Origin: Sedimenticola thiotaurini
GTDB lineage: Bacteria > Pseudomonadota > Gammaproteobacteria > Chromatiales > Chromatiaceae
Assembly: GCA_011051715.1 (NCBI GenBank)
Contig: DRKP01000076.1
Span: forward strand, 1 to 34,216
DNA length: 34,216 nucleotides
Direction: 5' to 3'
The translations under genes and the position numbers were made by a program. Of the stretch, positions 1 to 8,451 are shown one piece after another; within the stretch, counting starts at the first letter, position 1, and every line of letters begins with the position of its first letter. Below the pieces are notes generated by a model. It was given only the letters and a program-made list of their open reading frames with translations, did no database searches and had not been told where the DNA came from.

Positions 1-73
1 CGGCGATGCCTTTGCCCGTCACCGTGCGGGAACGGGCCACCGCCCCCCGTCACCGGCCGAGCGGCGGCATGGT

Positions 74-2011
74 CTATTCCGGGTGCCCGATGAAATATCC
101 CTGTGCACCGTCGATATTCAGCGACGGCAGCAGTTTCCACTGCGTCTCCGTCTCCACCGACTCGGCGATCACCTGGATCTCCAGGCCATGCGCGATCTTG
201 GCCAGCGCCTGGAGAAAGAACTGATTGTCCCGGTTCTGTTCCAGCGAGCGCAGGTAGCTGCCATCCAGCTTCAGGTAGTGGGCGCGCAGGGACTGCAGAT
301 AGGCGAACGAACCGAAACTGCGGCCGAAGTGATCCAGCGAAAACCGGGCACCGTGCCGTTCCAGCAACTCGATCAGGCTCCCGATCCGGCCCAGCATGGT
401 CACCGCCCGATACTCCGGCAACTCCACGATCAGACGCTGAGCGGCCTGTGGGTGCAGTTGCAACTGTTCCCCGAGCCAACTGAGAAAACCCGGTGTCTTC
501 AGGGACGAGGGCGACAGGTTGACGGCGTAGCGCCGCTCCGGTCCGTCCGTCGCAGTGGTCAGTACCCTGGCGAGCACCGCCCGGTCGACCTGTGCCGCGA
601 GGCCCCAGCGTTCCACCTGCGGCATGAACAGACCGGCATTGATCAGGTCTTCGCCTTCGCGGATGCGCACCAGCACTTCGTGGTGCATGGGCTCCCCGCC
701 GGGACAGGAGACCACCGGCTGCAGTTGCAGCACCAGCCGGTCCCGGTCCAGGGCCTGCTGCAGAAAATCACGCCACTCGGTGGCACCCCGGATGTGGGGC
801 CGCTCGCTGCGCCGGGGAACGATCAGATGCCAGGCATTGGCCGATTCTCCACGTGCAGCCTGCAGCGCCATGTCCGCCTGGGACAACAGTTCGCTCACCG
901 ACTGACTGCCGTCGAAGCAGGCGATGCCCACGTGCCCCACGTCCAGGCGGTCGGTGTCGCCGCTGTCGTGCAGACGGGCCAGCTGGGCCGACAGCCGCGC
1001 CCCCAGGCTGCGCCCCTCCTCCTCGCTCAGGCCATCCACAAGCAGGGCGAAATCGGCGCCGCTGATCCGGGCCAGATGATGAGCGGGAAGGGTCTCGGCC
1101 ACCTCCTGCAGGCGCACCGCCAGGGCCCGCAGCAGCCTGTCACCGGCCTGGTAACCGTGGGCGTCATTGAACCCCTTGAAGTCATCCAGCTGAATCAGGC
1201 ACAGCAGGCCGGTGGGAAACTCCTCCGGCGAATCCACCAGGTGGGCCAGCATATCCATGAAATGACGTTTGTTGGCCAGCCCGGTGACCGGGTCCTGGTT
1301 GGCCTGCCGCCGCAGATCGTCGGCCAGCTGCTCCGACTCGGTCAGCATCTGCTTCACCTTCAGCGACAGACGGTTCATCGCCTCGACGATCCGCCGCAGC
1401 TCGCGGGTACGGGGCAGCCTGTCCAGTACCGGAAACCTGCGTTCACAGATGGCGCTGGCCTGGTCCTCGACCGACTGCAGCGGTCGCAGCACCAGCTTCA
1501 GCAACAGCACGCCGAGCAGCGACATCACCACGGCGCTTGTCAGAAACCAGCGCAGCATGCCGGTGACATTGGACCACAACTGGGCATAGGCCAGCCCCGG
1601 ATTGCTCTGCACCAGGACCCGGCCGGCCTGGACCCAGCCGTCCATTACCGATGCCTCGCCCAGGGGCGTCTCCAGCGGAAGCATGTGCACGAACCACTCC
1701 GGTACCCCGTCGATGCGCACCGGCAGTTGTCGCTCCACCACCCCGGTGCCATCCATCTTCTCAACCCGAATCGAGCGATAGAACCCGCGATCGAAGATGG
1801 CATCGACCATCGATTCGATGGTGGCGCTGTCACCCTTCGCCAGATGGGTGGAGATGGACAGCCCCAGGGAGGTGGCCGTATCCTCGGCGTGGGACGCAAG
1901 CTGCTGCTGCAGGAACGTGCGGGTGTTGTCCACGCTGATCAGGAAGGTGCCGATGAACACCAACGTGAGCAGCAGCACCAGCAGTACCACCAGTTGTCGT
2001 GCCAGGGTCAT
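74..2011 (-). CDS. lapD: LapD-type inside-out c-di-GMP receptor (degenerate GGDEF-EAL)
   Basis: Inner-membrane protein of 645 residues that senses cytoplasmic c-di-GMP and, when bound, holds the periplasmic protease LapG so that a surface adhesin is retained. Domains in order: TM helix about 5-26; periplasmic LapD/MoxY-type domain about 27-150 with Trp126 in DGWVQAG, matching the tryptophan LapD uses to hold LapG; second TM about 155-177; HAMP about 178-230; GGDEF about 235-395; EAL about 405-645. Both output domains look inactive: the GGDEF signature reads SGADF (318-322), EAL reads EVL (445-447), and the DDFG loop reads DHFG (560-563). That is the LapD pattern of binding without synthesis or hydrolysis. 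The ATG is preceded by a GGCGAGAG-like ribosome site. It lies 18 bp after lapG on the same strand, so one operon is likely. The large LapA-type adhesin and its type I exporter are not in the window. Confidence 0.9.
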   Translation of the reverse strand: MTLARQLVVLLVLLLTLVFIGTFLISVDNTRTFLQQQLASHAEDTATSLGLSISTHLAKGDSATIESMVDAIFDRGFYRSIRVEKMDGTGVVERQLPVRIDGVPEWFVHMLPLETPLGEASVMDGWVQAGRVLVQSNPGLAYAQLWSNVTGMLRWFLTSAVVMSLLGVLLLKLVLRPLQSVEDQASAICERRFPVLDRLPRTRELRRIVEAMNRLSLKVKQMLTESEQLADDLRRQANQDPVTGLANKRHFMDMLAHLVDSPEEFPTGLLCLIQLDDFKGFNDAHGYQAGDRLLRALAVRLQEVAETLPAHHLARISGADFALLVDGLSEEEGRSLGARLSAQLARLHDSGDTDRLDVGHVGIACFDGSQSVSELLSQADMALQAARGESANAWHLIVPRRSERPHIRGATEWRDFLQQALDRDRLVLQLQPVVSCPGGEPMHHEVLVRIREGEDLINAGLFMPQVERWGLAAQVDRAVLARVLTTATDGPERRYAVNLSPSSLKTPGFLSWLGEQLQLHPQAAQRLIVELPEYRAVTMLGRIGSLIELLERHGARFSLDHFGRSFGSFAYLQSLRAHYLKLDGSYLRSLEQNRDNQFFLQALAKIAHGLEIQVIAESVETETQWKLLPSLNIDGAQGYFIGHPE

Positions 2012-2029
2012 ATCGATCTCTCGCCTTTG

Positions 2030-2755
2030 CTATCGGTCATTGTGCTGCTCCCCTTCCCGTTGCAGCCGCTGCTGCAGATCCTGCCACAGGCTGAGGCGGT
2101 CGGACCCGCCCACCCGCCGCCCCTCGCCCCGCCGCTTGGCCAGCCACAGGCTGCTGGCGTTGAAACTGTAGACCGGCGCCAGGTCGGGGCGCTCACTGGC
2201 CGGCAGGATATCGCCATTGATATTGTCCAGCACCAACGGTACCGCATCGGGCGTCGGATAGTAGGTCAACACCATGTGGGCCTGATTCAGTCTCAACGCC
2301 TTGACGTACATGATCTTCAGTTTGCTGTCGGGCACTCCCAGTTCACGCAGAGTGAAGTACTTGGCGATGGAGTAGTCCTCGCAGTCCGCCCCGCGGATGC
2401 TCAGGGCCTCGATCGGGGTGGCCCAGTAGTCCTCCCGTCCCCACAGTTCCTGGTCGGTCTTCCAGGGCAGCCGGTTGAAGAATGCGTTCACCAGGGTCAG
2501 TTTGTCCCGTTCCGGCAGATCCCGCTCGCTGGCCATCAGGTTCCGCCACCGATCCACCCGTTCCGCCGCCGCCCGGCCGTACTTCTGCTCGACCCACTTC
2601 ATCATCCCACCGTCCAGGTCGAGACCACCGGCCACCGCGACGGCGAGCCAGGCCAGCAACGGCAGCCAGACCACATTGCGCCAACGGCCCGGACCGCGAC
2701 GCCTTCCTTCCGGATTGTGCTGTGATTGTATTGGCAACGGCCCAGAACCCGGCAA
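2030..2755 (-). CDS. lapG: LapG-type periplasmic cysteine protease
   Basis: Transglutaminase-like cysteine protease (BTLCP family) that cuts the N-terminus of a LapA-type adhesin to release cells from a biofilm, and is inhibited when LapD captures it. The triad is visible as Cys125 in GADCEDYS, His160 in QAHMVLTYY and Asp177 in VLDNIN. Acidic residues on either side of Cys125 suit the calcium site described for LapG. A hydrophobic stretch at about 27-44 (VVWLPLLAWLAVAVAGG) is the export signal. The first in-frame codon used here is TTG at 2755, which leaves a long basic N-terminus before the signal. No ATG is available before the signal, and an in-frame GTG at about residue 28 is an alternative, so the start is uncertain. 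It is upstream of lapD in the same operon. Confidence 0.88.
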   Translation of the reverse strand: MPGSGPLPIQSQHNPEGRRRGPGRWRNVVWLPLLAWLAVAVAGGLDLDGGMMKWVEQKYGRAAAERVDRWRNLMASERDLPERDKLTLVNAFFNRLPWKTDQELWGREDYWATPIEALSIRGADCEDYSIAKYFTLRELGVPDSKLKIMYVKALRLNQAHMVLTYYPTPDAVPLVLDNINGDILPASERPDLAPVYSFNASSLWLAKRRGEGRRVGGSDRLSLWQDLQQRLQREGEQHNDR

Positions 2756-2856
2756 CGACGAAGAGGGGCCGCGGGGAATCCGGACCCTTCACCGTTGGCG
2801 ACCGCCGGAACCGGTTTCTTGAACCGGCCGGCGGGGATGAGGGGGGCCGGCGCACC

Positions 2857-2865
2857 TGCTAGAAT
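2857..2865 (+). promoter_or_regulatory. Probable extended -10 promoter of proS
   Basis: TGCTAGAAT gives a TG-N extended -10 with a TAGAAT hexamer, about 38 bases before the proS ATG. No good -35 hexamer is seen 16-18 bases upstream, as is tolerated for extended -10 promoters. The same string precedes purM, and TGCTAGACT precedes nth. Confidence 0.5.
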
Positions 2866-2903
2866 GCGGCCTTTCGTCGCACCACCAGCCCCGGTACAAC
2901 GCC

Positions 2904-4637
2904 ATGCGCACATCCCAGTTCCCCCTCCACACCCTCAAGGAAACCCCCTCCGATGCCGAGATCGCCAGCCACCGGCTGATGCTGCGCGCCGGCATGATCC
3001 GCAAGCAGGCGGCCGGTCTCTACACTTGGCTGCCGCTGGGACTGCGGGTGCTGCGCAAGGTGGAGCGCATCGTGCGCGAGGAGATGGACCGGGCGGGCGC
3101 CCTGGAACTGCTGATGCCGGCGGTGCAGCCGGCGGAGCTGTGGCAGGAATCGGGACGCTGGGAGCAGTATGGTCCCGAGCTGCTTCGGTTCCGGGACCGG
3201 CACCAGCGGGAGTTCTGTTTCGGCCCCACCCACGAGGAGGTGATCACCGACCTGGCGCGCAACGAGCTGCACAGCTACAAGCAGCTGCCGGTCAACTTCT
3301 ACCAGATCCAGACCAAGTTCCGCGACGAGATCCGCCCCCGCTTCGGCGTCATGCGGGCACGCGAGTTCCTGATGAAGGACGCCTACTCGTTCCATACCGA
3401 CCAGGCCTCGCTGCAGCAGACCTACGAGGCGATGCACCAGGCCTACAGCCGCATCTTCCGGCGTTGCGGCCTGCGCTTCCGGGCGGTGGAGGCGGACAGC
3501 GGCGCCATCGGCGGCAGCGCCTCCCACGAATTCCACGTCATGGCCGATTCCGGGGAGGATGCCATCGCCTTCTCCAGCGAGGGAGACTACGCCGCCAACG
3601 TGGAGAAGGCGGAGGCCCTGCCCCCGACCGGACAGAGACCTGCGCCGACGGAAGAGATGCGGCTGGTGGACACCCCCGACGCGAAGACCATCCAGGAGCT
3701 GGTGGAGCAGTTCGGGGTACCCGTCGAACACACCGTCAAGACCCTGGTGGTGGCGGCCGCCGAGGATCAGGAGAGCGACTTCATCGCCCTGCTGGTGCGC
3801 GGTGACCACGAGCTGAACGAGATCAAGGCGGAGCAGCTGCCCCAGGTGGCCAGCCCGCTGCGCTTCGCCAGCGAGGCGGAGATCCGCGACGCCATCGGTG
3901 CCGGCCCGGGCTCCCTGGGCCCGGTCAATCTGCCGATTCCCTGTATCGTCGACCGCACCGTGGCGGTGACCGCCGACTTCAGCGCCGGCGCCAACATCGA
4001 CGGCAAGCACTTCTTCGGCATCAACTGGGAGCGGGACCTGCCCCTGCCCCCGGTGGCCGATCTCCGCAACGTGGTGGAGGGCGACCCCAGTCCGGACGGC
4101 AGGGGTGTGCTGCACATCGCCCGCGGCATCGAGGTGGGCCACATCTTCCAGCTGGGGCGCAAGTACAGCGAGGCGATGAACGCCACCGTGCTGGACGAGA
4201 ACGGCCGCGCCCTGACCATGATCATGGGCTGCTACGGCATCGGCGTATCGCGGGTGGTGGCGGCCGCGATCGAGCAGAGCCACGACGACCGCGGCATCGT
4301 CTGGCCCGCCGCCCTGGCCCCGTTCCAGGTGGCCCTGCTGCCGATGAAGATGGGCAAGTCACAACGGGTACGCGAGGCGGTGGAGAGGCTCTACGACGAG
4401 ATGACCGCGGCCGGCCTGGAGGTGCTGCTGGACAACCGCGACGTGCGCCCCGGCTTCATGTTCGCCGACATGGAGCTGATCGGCATCCCCCACCGGGTGG
4501 TGGTGGGCGAACGCGGCCTGGACGAGGGGACGGTGGAGTATCGCGCCCGCAGCGACAGCGACAACCGGATGATCCCGCTGGACCGGATCACGGCGCTGCT
4601 GCAGGAGCAGCTGGCGGACGCGGTTATGGGCGCCTAA
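2904..4637 (+). CDS. proS: Prolyl-tRNA synthetase
   Basis: Class II aminoacyl-tRNA synthetase of 577 residues that charges tRNA-Pro with proline in the cytoplasm. It has the bacterial architecture: N-terminal catalytic core with motif 2 around [16 protein letters not shown] (about residues 140-155), an inserted editing domain around 230-390 that clears Ala-tRNA-Pro ([16 protein letters not shown]), motif 3 around [16 protein letters not shown], and a C-terminal anticodon-binding domain from about 475 ([11 protein letters not shown]). The N-terminus [19 protein letters not shown] matches the family start, so the ATG at 2904 is secure although no strong Shine-Dalgarno sequence is seen. Length is close to the usual 570 or so. 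It is divergent from lapG. Confidence 0.97.
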   Translation: MRTSQFPLHTLKETPSDAEIASHRLMLRAGMIRKQAAGLYTWLPLGLRVLRKVERIVREEMDRAGALELLMPAVQPAELWQESGRWEQYGPELLRFRDRHQREFCFGPTHEEVITDLARNELHSYKQLPVNFYQIQTKFRDEIRPRFGVMRAREFLMKDAYSFHTDQASLQQTYEAMHQAYSRIFRRCGLRFRAVEADSGAIGGSASHEFHVMADSGEDAIAFSSEGDYAANVEKAEALPPTGQRPAPTEEMRLVDTPDAKTIQELVEQFGVPVEHTVKTLVVAAAEDQESDFIALLVRGDHELNEIKAEQLPQVASPLRFASEAEIRDAIGAGPGSLGPVNLPIPCIVDRTVAVTADFSAGANIDGKHFFGINWERDLPLPPVADLRNVVEGDPSPDGRGVLHIARGIEVGHIFQLGRKYSEAMNATVLDENGRALTMIMGCYGIGVSRVVAAAIEQSHDDRGIVWPAALAPFQVALLPMKMGKSQRVREAVERLYDEMTAAGLEVLLDNRDVRPGFMFADMELIGIPHRVVVGERGLDEGTVEYRARSDSDNRMIPLDRITALLQEQLADAVMGA

Positions 4638-4648
4638 CCTGGCTTTAT

Positions 4649-4654
4649 TTGACA
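4649..4654 (+). promoter_or_regulatory. Possible -35 box upstream of fabA
   Basis: A perfect TTGACA lies 12 bases after the proS stop and 74 bases before fabA. The -10 at standard spacing is poor (GGAAAC), so this may be a regulated promoter or chance. No recognisable FadR or FabR operator was seen. Confidence 0.3.
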
Positions 4655-4727
4655 GCGGCCGGCCTCAGGCAGGAAACTCCCGGCCTTCGCCGCCCGCCGC
4701 GGCAGACCACCGACCCCCGGAACAGAG

Positions 4728-5243
4728 ATGGCAAGAGAAGAGAGCTTCACCTACGAGCAGCTGCTGGAATGCGGACACGGCAGGATGTTCGGCCCCGGCA
4801 ATGCCCAGCTGCCGGTCCCCAACATGCTGATGATGGACCGGATCACCCGGATCGCCGACAGCGGTGGCGCCTTCGGCAAGGGGGAGATCCAGGCGGAGCT
4901 CGACATCCGGCCCGACCTCTGGTTCTTCGAATGCCATTTCCCGGGCGATCCGGTGATGCCGGGCTGCCTGGGGCTGGACGCCATGTGGCAGGCGGTCGGC
5001 TTCTTCCTGGCCTGGATCGGCAATCCCGGACACGGCCGTGCCCTCGGCGTGGGCGAGGTGAAGTTCACCGGCCAGGTGCTGCCATCGGCGGGCAAGGTGA
5101 CCTATCAGCTGGACATGAAGCGGGTGATCAGCCGCAAGCTGGTGCTCGGTGTCGCCGACGGTGTGATGAAGGTGGATGGCCGTCCCATCTACCACGCCAA
5201 GGACCTGCGCGTCGGCCTGTTCATCAACACCGACAGCTTCTGA
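4728..5243 (+). CDS. fabA: 3-hydroxydecanoyl-ACP dehydratase/isomerase
   Basis: Bifunctional hotdog-fold enzyme that dehydrates (3R)-hydroxydecanoyl-ACP and isomerises trans-2- to cis-3-decenoyl-ACP, the branch point for anaerobic unsaturated fatty acid synthesis. It has 171 residues, the usual FabA length. The active site is His70 in [12 protein letters not shown] and Asp84 in LGLDAMWQ, at the E. coli positions. The N-terminus ([20 protein letters not shown]) is typical, fixing the ATG at 4728. The partner fabB, often adjacent, is not here; fabA is instead 90 bp after proS and ends 12 bp from the convergent oxyR. The presence of FabA implies straight-chain unsaturated lipids. Confidence 0.97.
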   Translation: MAREESFTYEQLLECGHGRMFGPGNAQLPVPNMLMMDRITRIADSGGAFGKGEIQAELDIRPDLWFFECHFPGDPVMPGCLGLDAMWQAVGFFLAWIGNPGHGRALGVGEVKFTGQVLPSAGKVTYQLDMKRVISRKLVLGVADGVMKVDGRPIYHAKDLRVGLFINTDSF

Positions 5244-5255
5244 GCCGGACCGGCG

Positions 5256-6191
5256 TCAGGCCGCGGTCCCGACCGTCTCCACCCCCTCCAGGCCCGCCTG
5301 CCGGATCCCCTCGGCCAGCGCCTCGATCGCCTGGGGTCGGGGAAACGAGCGGCGCCAGGCCAGGGCCACCGTCCGGCTCGGCGTGGTCCCCTTGAACGGC
5401 CGCACCGCCAGCAGCCCCTCCGGGAAACAGTGCAGGCCGGCAGCGGTGATCGGCAGCACCGTGATGCCCAGTCCACTGGCCACCATGTAGCGGATGGTCT
5501 CCAGCGATCCCCCCTCGAAGTTCTCCTGCAGTCCCTGCTCCGACGAGACCGGTTTCAGGCAGCCGGGACAGGCCGCCACCACCTGGTCGCGGAAGCAGTG
5601 CCCCGGCCCCAGCAGCAGTACCCGCTCCTCGTTGAGGCGGCGCAGGTCGGTCTGCTTGCGCTTCGCCCACGGATGCCCCGCCGGCAGCAGCACCACGAAC
5701 GGCTCCTGATACAGCGGCATGGTCTCGATGCCGGGCTCGTCGAACGGCAGCGAGATGATGATCGCATCCTGCTTGCCCTGCTTCAGCTCCTCGGACAGCA
5801 CCGCGGTATAGTTCTCCTCGATGTAGAGCGGCATGCCCGGCGTCTGCCGCGCCAGCTGCGGCACCAGGCGGGGAAACAGATAGGGACCGATGGTATAGAT
5901 GGCGCCCACCCGCAGCGGTCCGCGGAGCTGGTCCTGGCCCTGGCGCGCCATCTCCTTGATCGCCTCCGCCTGCTCCAGGATCAGCTGGGCCTGGGCCACC
6001 ACCTGCTCCCCCACCGCCGTCACCGCCACCTCTCCGGTGCCCCGTTCGAACAGGGTCACGCCCAGCTCCTGCTCCAGTTTCTTCACTGCCACCGACAGGG
6101 TCGGCTGGCTGACGAAACAACGTTCCGCTGCGCGGCCGAAGTGCCGGTCCCGGGCCACGGCGACGATGTACTTCAGTTCACTGAGGGTCAT
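5256..6191 (-). CDS. oxyR: LysR-family hydrogen peroxide sensor OxyR
   Basis: LysR-type transcription regulator of 311 residues, activated by peroxide through a disulfide. The N-terminal helix-turn-helix covers about 1-60 (LSELKYIVAVARDRHFGRAA), followed by an inducer-binding domain. The two redox cysteines are Cys199 in GPGHCFRDQ and Cys208 in VAACPG, at exactly the E. coli numbering. The reading frame stays open upstream to about 6242, but MTLSELKYIV is the family start, so the ATG at 6191 is chosen. It is divergent from cpdA across a 184-bp AT-richer gap, the expected location of any self-regulatory site, and convergent with fabA. Nearby peroxide-defence targets such as katG or ahpC are not present. 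Confidence 0.95.
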   Translation of the reverse strand: MTLSELKYIVAVARDRHFGRAAERCFVSQPTLSVAVKKLEQELGVTLFERGTGEVAVTAVGEQVVAQAQLILEQAEAIKEMARQGQDQLRGPLRVGAIYTIGPYLFPRLVPQLARQTPGMPLYIEENYTAVLSEELKQGKQDAIIISLPFDEPGIETMPLYQEPFVVLLPAGHPWAKRKQTDLRRLNEERVLLLGPGHCFRDQVVAACPGCLKPVSSEQGLQENFEGGSLETIRYMVASGLGITVLPITAAGLHCFPEGLLAVRPFKGTTPSRTVALAWRRSFPRPQAIEALAEGIRQAGLEGVETVGTAA

Positions 6192-6375
6192 TTGGGAAAC
6201 TGATTCCTTGGATGAATGCCCGATTCGTGATTCAGTCCACAAAGAACGGGGCGATTGGGATAAAATCCGGTTTTAAATGCCGATGACATAAATACAATAT
6301 CAGACTTCAGGCAGTTGAAATCCCTGTTCCTCTGTCGCCTGTGGCAATCGGCCGGGGACATCGCCCGGACGCCAG

Positions 6376-7209
6376 ATGAGTCACCAAGCCATCGCAACCG
6401 CACATCCACTGCAACCACTGCCACCCGGCGCCTTCCGTATATTACAGATCACGGACAGCCACCTCTATGCGGATCCCCACGGCTGCCTGGCCGGAATCAA
6501 CACCCTGCAGTCTTTCCAAGCGGTGCTGGAGCAGGCCCGTGCGCTGCCTGCGGAGATGATCCTGGCGACGGGGGACCTGGTCCACGACGCCAGCCCCGAG
6601 GGCTACCAGCGGGTGCGTGACGCCTTCGCCGCCCTTGGGCTGCCGGTCTACTGCCTGCCGGGAAACCACGACCTGCCCGCCGTCATGTCCCGCTGCCTGG
6701 ACCGGGATGGGATCACTTCACCCAAACTGGTGAGCCATGGCGACTGGGCGATCTTCCTGCTGGACTCCACCATTCCGGGCGAGGAGGGGGGGCGCCTGGC
6801 CGAAGAGGAACTGGACCGGCTGGAACAGGGGCTGGAGCAGAATCCGGGGAAGCACGCCCTGATCTGCCTGCACCACCACCCGGTTCCGGTGGGCAGCGCC
6901 TGGATGGACCGGATGGCGCTGGAGAACCCCGAACGCTTCTTCGGCCTGCTGCAGCGGTTTCCCAATGTCCGTGGCATCCTCTGGGGCCACATCCACCAGA
7001 CCTACGACGCGACCTACCGGGACATGCGCCTGATGGGCAGCCCCTCCACCTGCATCCAGTTCACGCCCAGGGTCGACCACTTCGCGATCGACAACGAGCC
7101 CCCGGGAATGCGCTGGCTGGAGCTGTTTCCGGACGGCCGCATCCGCACCGGCGTGCAGCGGCTGCAGCGGATGCCGCTGGGGCTGGATCTCAGTTCGGTG
7201 GGGTACTGA
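6376..7209 (+). CDS. cpdA: 3',5'-cyclic AMP phosphodiesterase
   Basis: Cytoplasmic binuclear-metal phosphoesterase of 277 residues that hydrolyses cAMP to AMP and so dampens CRP signalling. The calcineurin-like metal motifs are all visible: Asp27 and His29 in TDSHLY, Asp67 in GDLVHD, Asn97-His98 in GNHD, the HHHP run at about 166-169, and His205/His207 in GHIHQ. The best start is the ATG at 6376, with a weak ribosome site. TACAAT at 6293-6298 in the oxyR-cpdA gap is a candidate -10, but its -35 is poor. No convincing CRP box was seen. Transcription runs toward the convergent sfsA, with a palindromic repeat in the 194-bp gap between them. Confidence 0.93.
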   Translation: MSHQAIATAHPLQPLPPGAFRILQITDSHLYADPHGCLAGINTLQSFQAVLEQARALPAEMILATGDLVHDASPEGYQRVRDAFAALGLPVYCLPGNHDLPAVMSRCLDRDGITSPKLVSHGDWAIFLLDSTIPGEEGGRLAEEELDRLEQGLEQNPGKHALICLHHHPVPVGSAWMDRMALENPERFFGLLQRFPNVRGILWGHIHQTYDATYRDMRLMGSPSTCIQFTPRVDHFAIDNEPPGMRWLELFPDGRIRTGVQRLQRMPLGLDLSSVGY

Positions 7210-7273
7210 GGGGCCGTCGGACACACCGCTCTTCCTCGTTCCGGACCGGGAATCCGCGTGCAAACCCTCACCG

Positions 7274-7340
7274 GTCATTCCGGCGCAGGCCGGAATCCAT
7301 GCTGCCGGTCCGGTTGGATACCGATCCTCACCAGGATGAC
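7274..7340. repeat. Palindromic intergenic repeat, copy A
   Basis: An 8-bp perfect stem (7277-7284 with 7289-7296, tetraloop GCAG) reading ATTCCGGC-GCAG-GCCGGAAT opens a 67-bp block that begins GTCATTCC and ends GGATGAC, so its outer ends are also partly inverted. It lies between the convergent genes cpdA and sfsA. A second copy of the core hairpin is at 22202-22225. Such short GC-rich palindromes are common REP-like intergenic sequences; here copy A may also act as a transcription end for both genes. Confidence 0.6.
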
Positions 7341-7403
7341 GGGGAAACAACGGGATAGCGGGCAATTCAGGTGTTCCGTCGTCCCGTCGTGGCCGACGGA
7401 GGG

Positions 7404-8123
7404 TCAGGCCTCCCCGTCCAGCTCCACCGGTACCAGTTCCGCTCCCTCCATCCCCAGGTCGTGGTGGTGGATGCGCAACGCCAGCACCTCCACCCCCTCC
7501 TCCGCCACCTGACGCAGGCGCTCGGCATAGGCGGGATGGATCTCCCGGGCGGGGGCGAAGACGACCCCTTCCGGGCGGTTGAGGGCGAACAGGAGCACCC
7601 CGCGCAGCCCCTGCTGCAGTACCCCGTGCAGCAGCTCGACGTGCTTCAGGGCCCGCGCGCTCACCGCGTCCGGAAACAGCAGCCGGTCGCCCTCCAGCAG
7701 GGTCACGTTCTTCACCTCCACCAGCGCATCCGGCCGGTCGCCGCCGCTGAGCAGCAGATCCAGCCGGGAGCGGGGATGCCCCGGCAGGTCCCAGGTCACC
7801 TCGCGGCGCAGACCGGTGTAGCCCTCCAGCCCCGGTACCCGCCCGGCGGCGATGGCCTCCGCCACCACCGCGTTGGTACGGGCGGTGTTGACCCCCACCC
7901 AGCCGGCACCCATGTCCACCCGCTCCAGGGTCCAGGCCAGCTTGCGGCGTGGATCGTCGCTGTGGCTCAGTTCCACCGGCGCCCCCGGTTCCCAGCAGCC
8001 GCGCATGCTGCCGGTGTTGGGGCAGTGGGCGGTGACCCGGGTGCCGTCCGCCAGCTCCACGTCGGCCAGAAAACGCTTGTAGCGGCGCAGGATCCGGCCG
8101 CGGGTCAATGCTGGCAACTGCAT
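7404..8123 (-). CDS. sfsA: SfsA family DNA-binding/nuclease-like protein
   Basis: Homologue of E. coli SfsA, 239 residues, named for stimulating maltose metabolism genes when overproduced. The family has an N-terminal OB-like region and a C-terminal PD-(D/E)XK-nuclease-like domain. Conserved stretches are visible: HCPNTGSMRGCWEPG (about 33-47), LAWTLERVDMG, GVNTARTNAVVAEA, and the nuclease-like core SRLDLLLSG followed by ALVEVKNVTLLEGD. Its exact cellular role is not settled. The ATG at 8123 follows a strong GGAGGGAAGGGG ribosome site. A 246-bp repeat element lies in its upstream region. Confidence 0.92.
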   Translation of the reverse strand: MQLPALTRGRILRRYKRFLADVELADGTRVTAHCPNTGSMRGCWEPGAPVELSHSDDPRRKLAWTLERVDMGAGWVGVNTARTNAVVAEAIAAGRVPGLEGYTGLRREVTWDLPGHPRSRLDLLLSGGDRPDALVEVKNVTLLEGDRLLFPDAVSARALKHVELLHGVLQQGLRGVLLFALNRPEGVVFAPAREIHPAYAERLRQVAEEGVEVLALRIHHHDLGMEGAELVPVELDGEA

Positions 8124-8172
8124 GGAAAGCCCCTTCCCTCCTGCCGCTGGACGATGCCCGCGGTGATCACTG

Positions 8173-8418
8173 GCCCGAATATTTCACCCGGTCGCTGGAA
8201 TTATGTTTCAATGTACTGTATTTCATGCGAAATTCTGGAATAGTAGCAAAGTACAAATTGTTGCCGGGCATCGCTGAACGCGCCCTCGCACCGGTCTCGC
8301 CGTCCATCTGCGGTATTTGCTCAATCATCAATAGCTTCGGCTGTTGATTCAATCGCAAATCCGCACCTGAACGCCGATCCCGGTGCGATCATCGCGTTCC
8401 CGGGTGAAACATTCGGGC
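8173..8418. mobile_element. 246-bp MITE-like element, copy 1
   Basis: Bounded by 18-bp terminal inverted repeats: left GCCCGAATATTTCACCCG at 8173-8190 and right CGGGTGAAACATTCGGGC at 8401-8418, one mismatch apart when folded. Copy 2 at 13231-13476 is exactly the same length and aligns without gaps. The element fills most of the 328-bp space between sfsA (-) and the Pro-rich gene (+), so it sits in both upstream regions. Flanks are CTG on the left and TAG on the right; no clean target duplication is seen. It encodes no transposase. A frame on the minus strand (about 8167-8358) stays open in both copies but runs past the left end, and I do not call it a gene. Just outside the right end, TAGTAT (8419-8424) could serve as a -10 for the downstream gene. 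Confidence 0.75.
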
Positions 8419-8451
8419 TAGTATTGAGGCCGGTATACAGAGGACCAGCCA

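Noticed and set aside
83-2725. 880-codon open frame antisense to lapG-lapD
   Set aside because: Gln/His/Leu/Arg-rich translation with no domain; a typical antisense shadow of high-GC codons over two clear genes.
6192-6375. CRP operator for cpdA or a defined OxyR box
   Set aside because: No TGTGA-N6-TCACA site and no clear spaced ATAG motif set could be pointed to by eye.
8167-8358. Small ORF conserved in both element copies (MRLNQQPKLLMIEQ)
   Set aside because: Starts at TTG, runs out through the element's left end, has no ribosome site, and the conserved DNA explains it; kept only as a remark.
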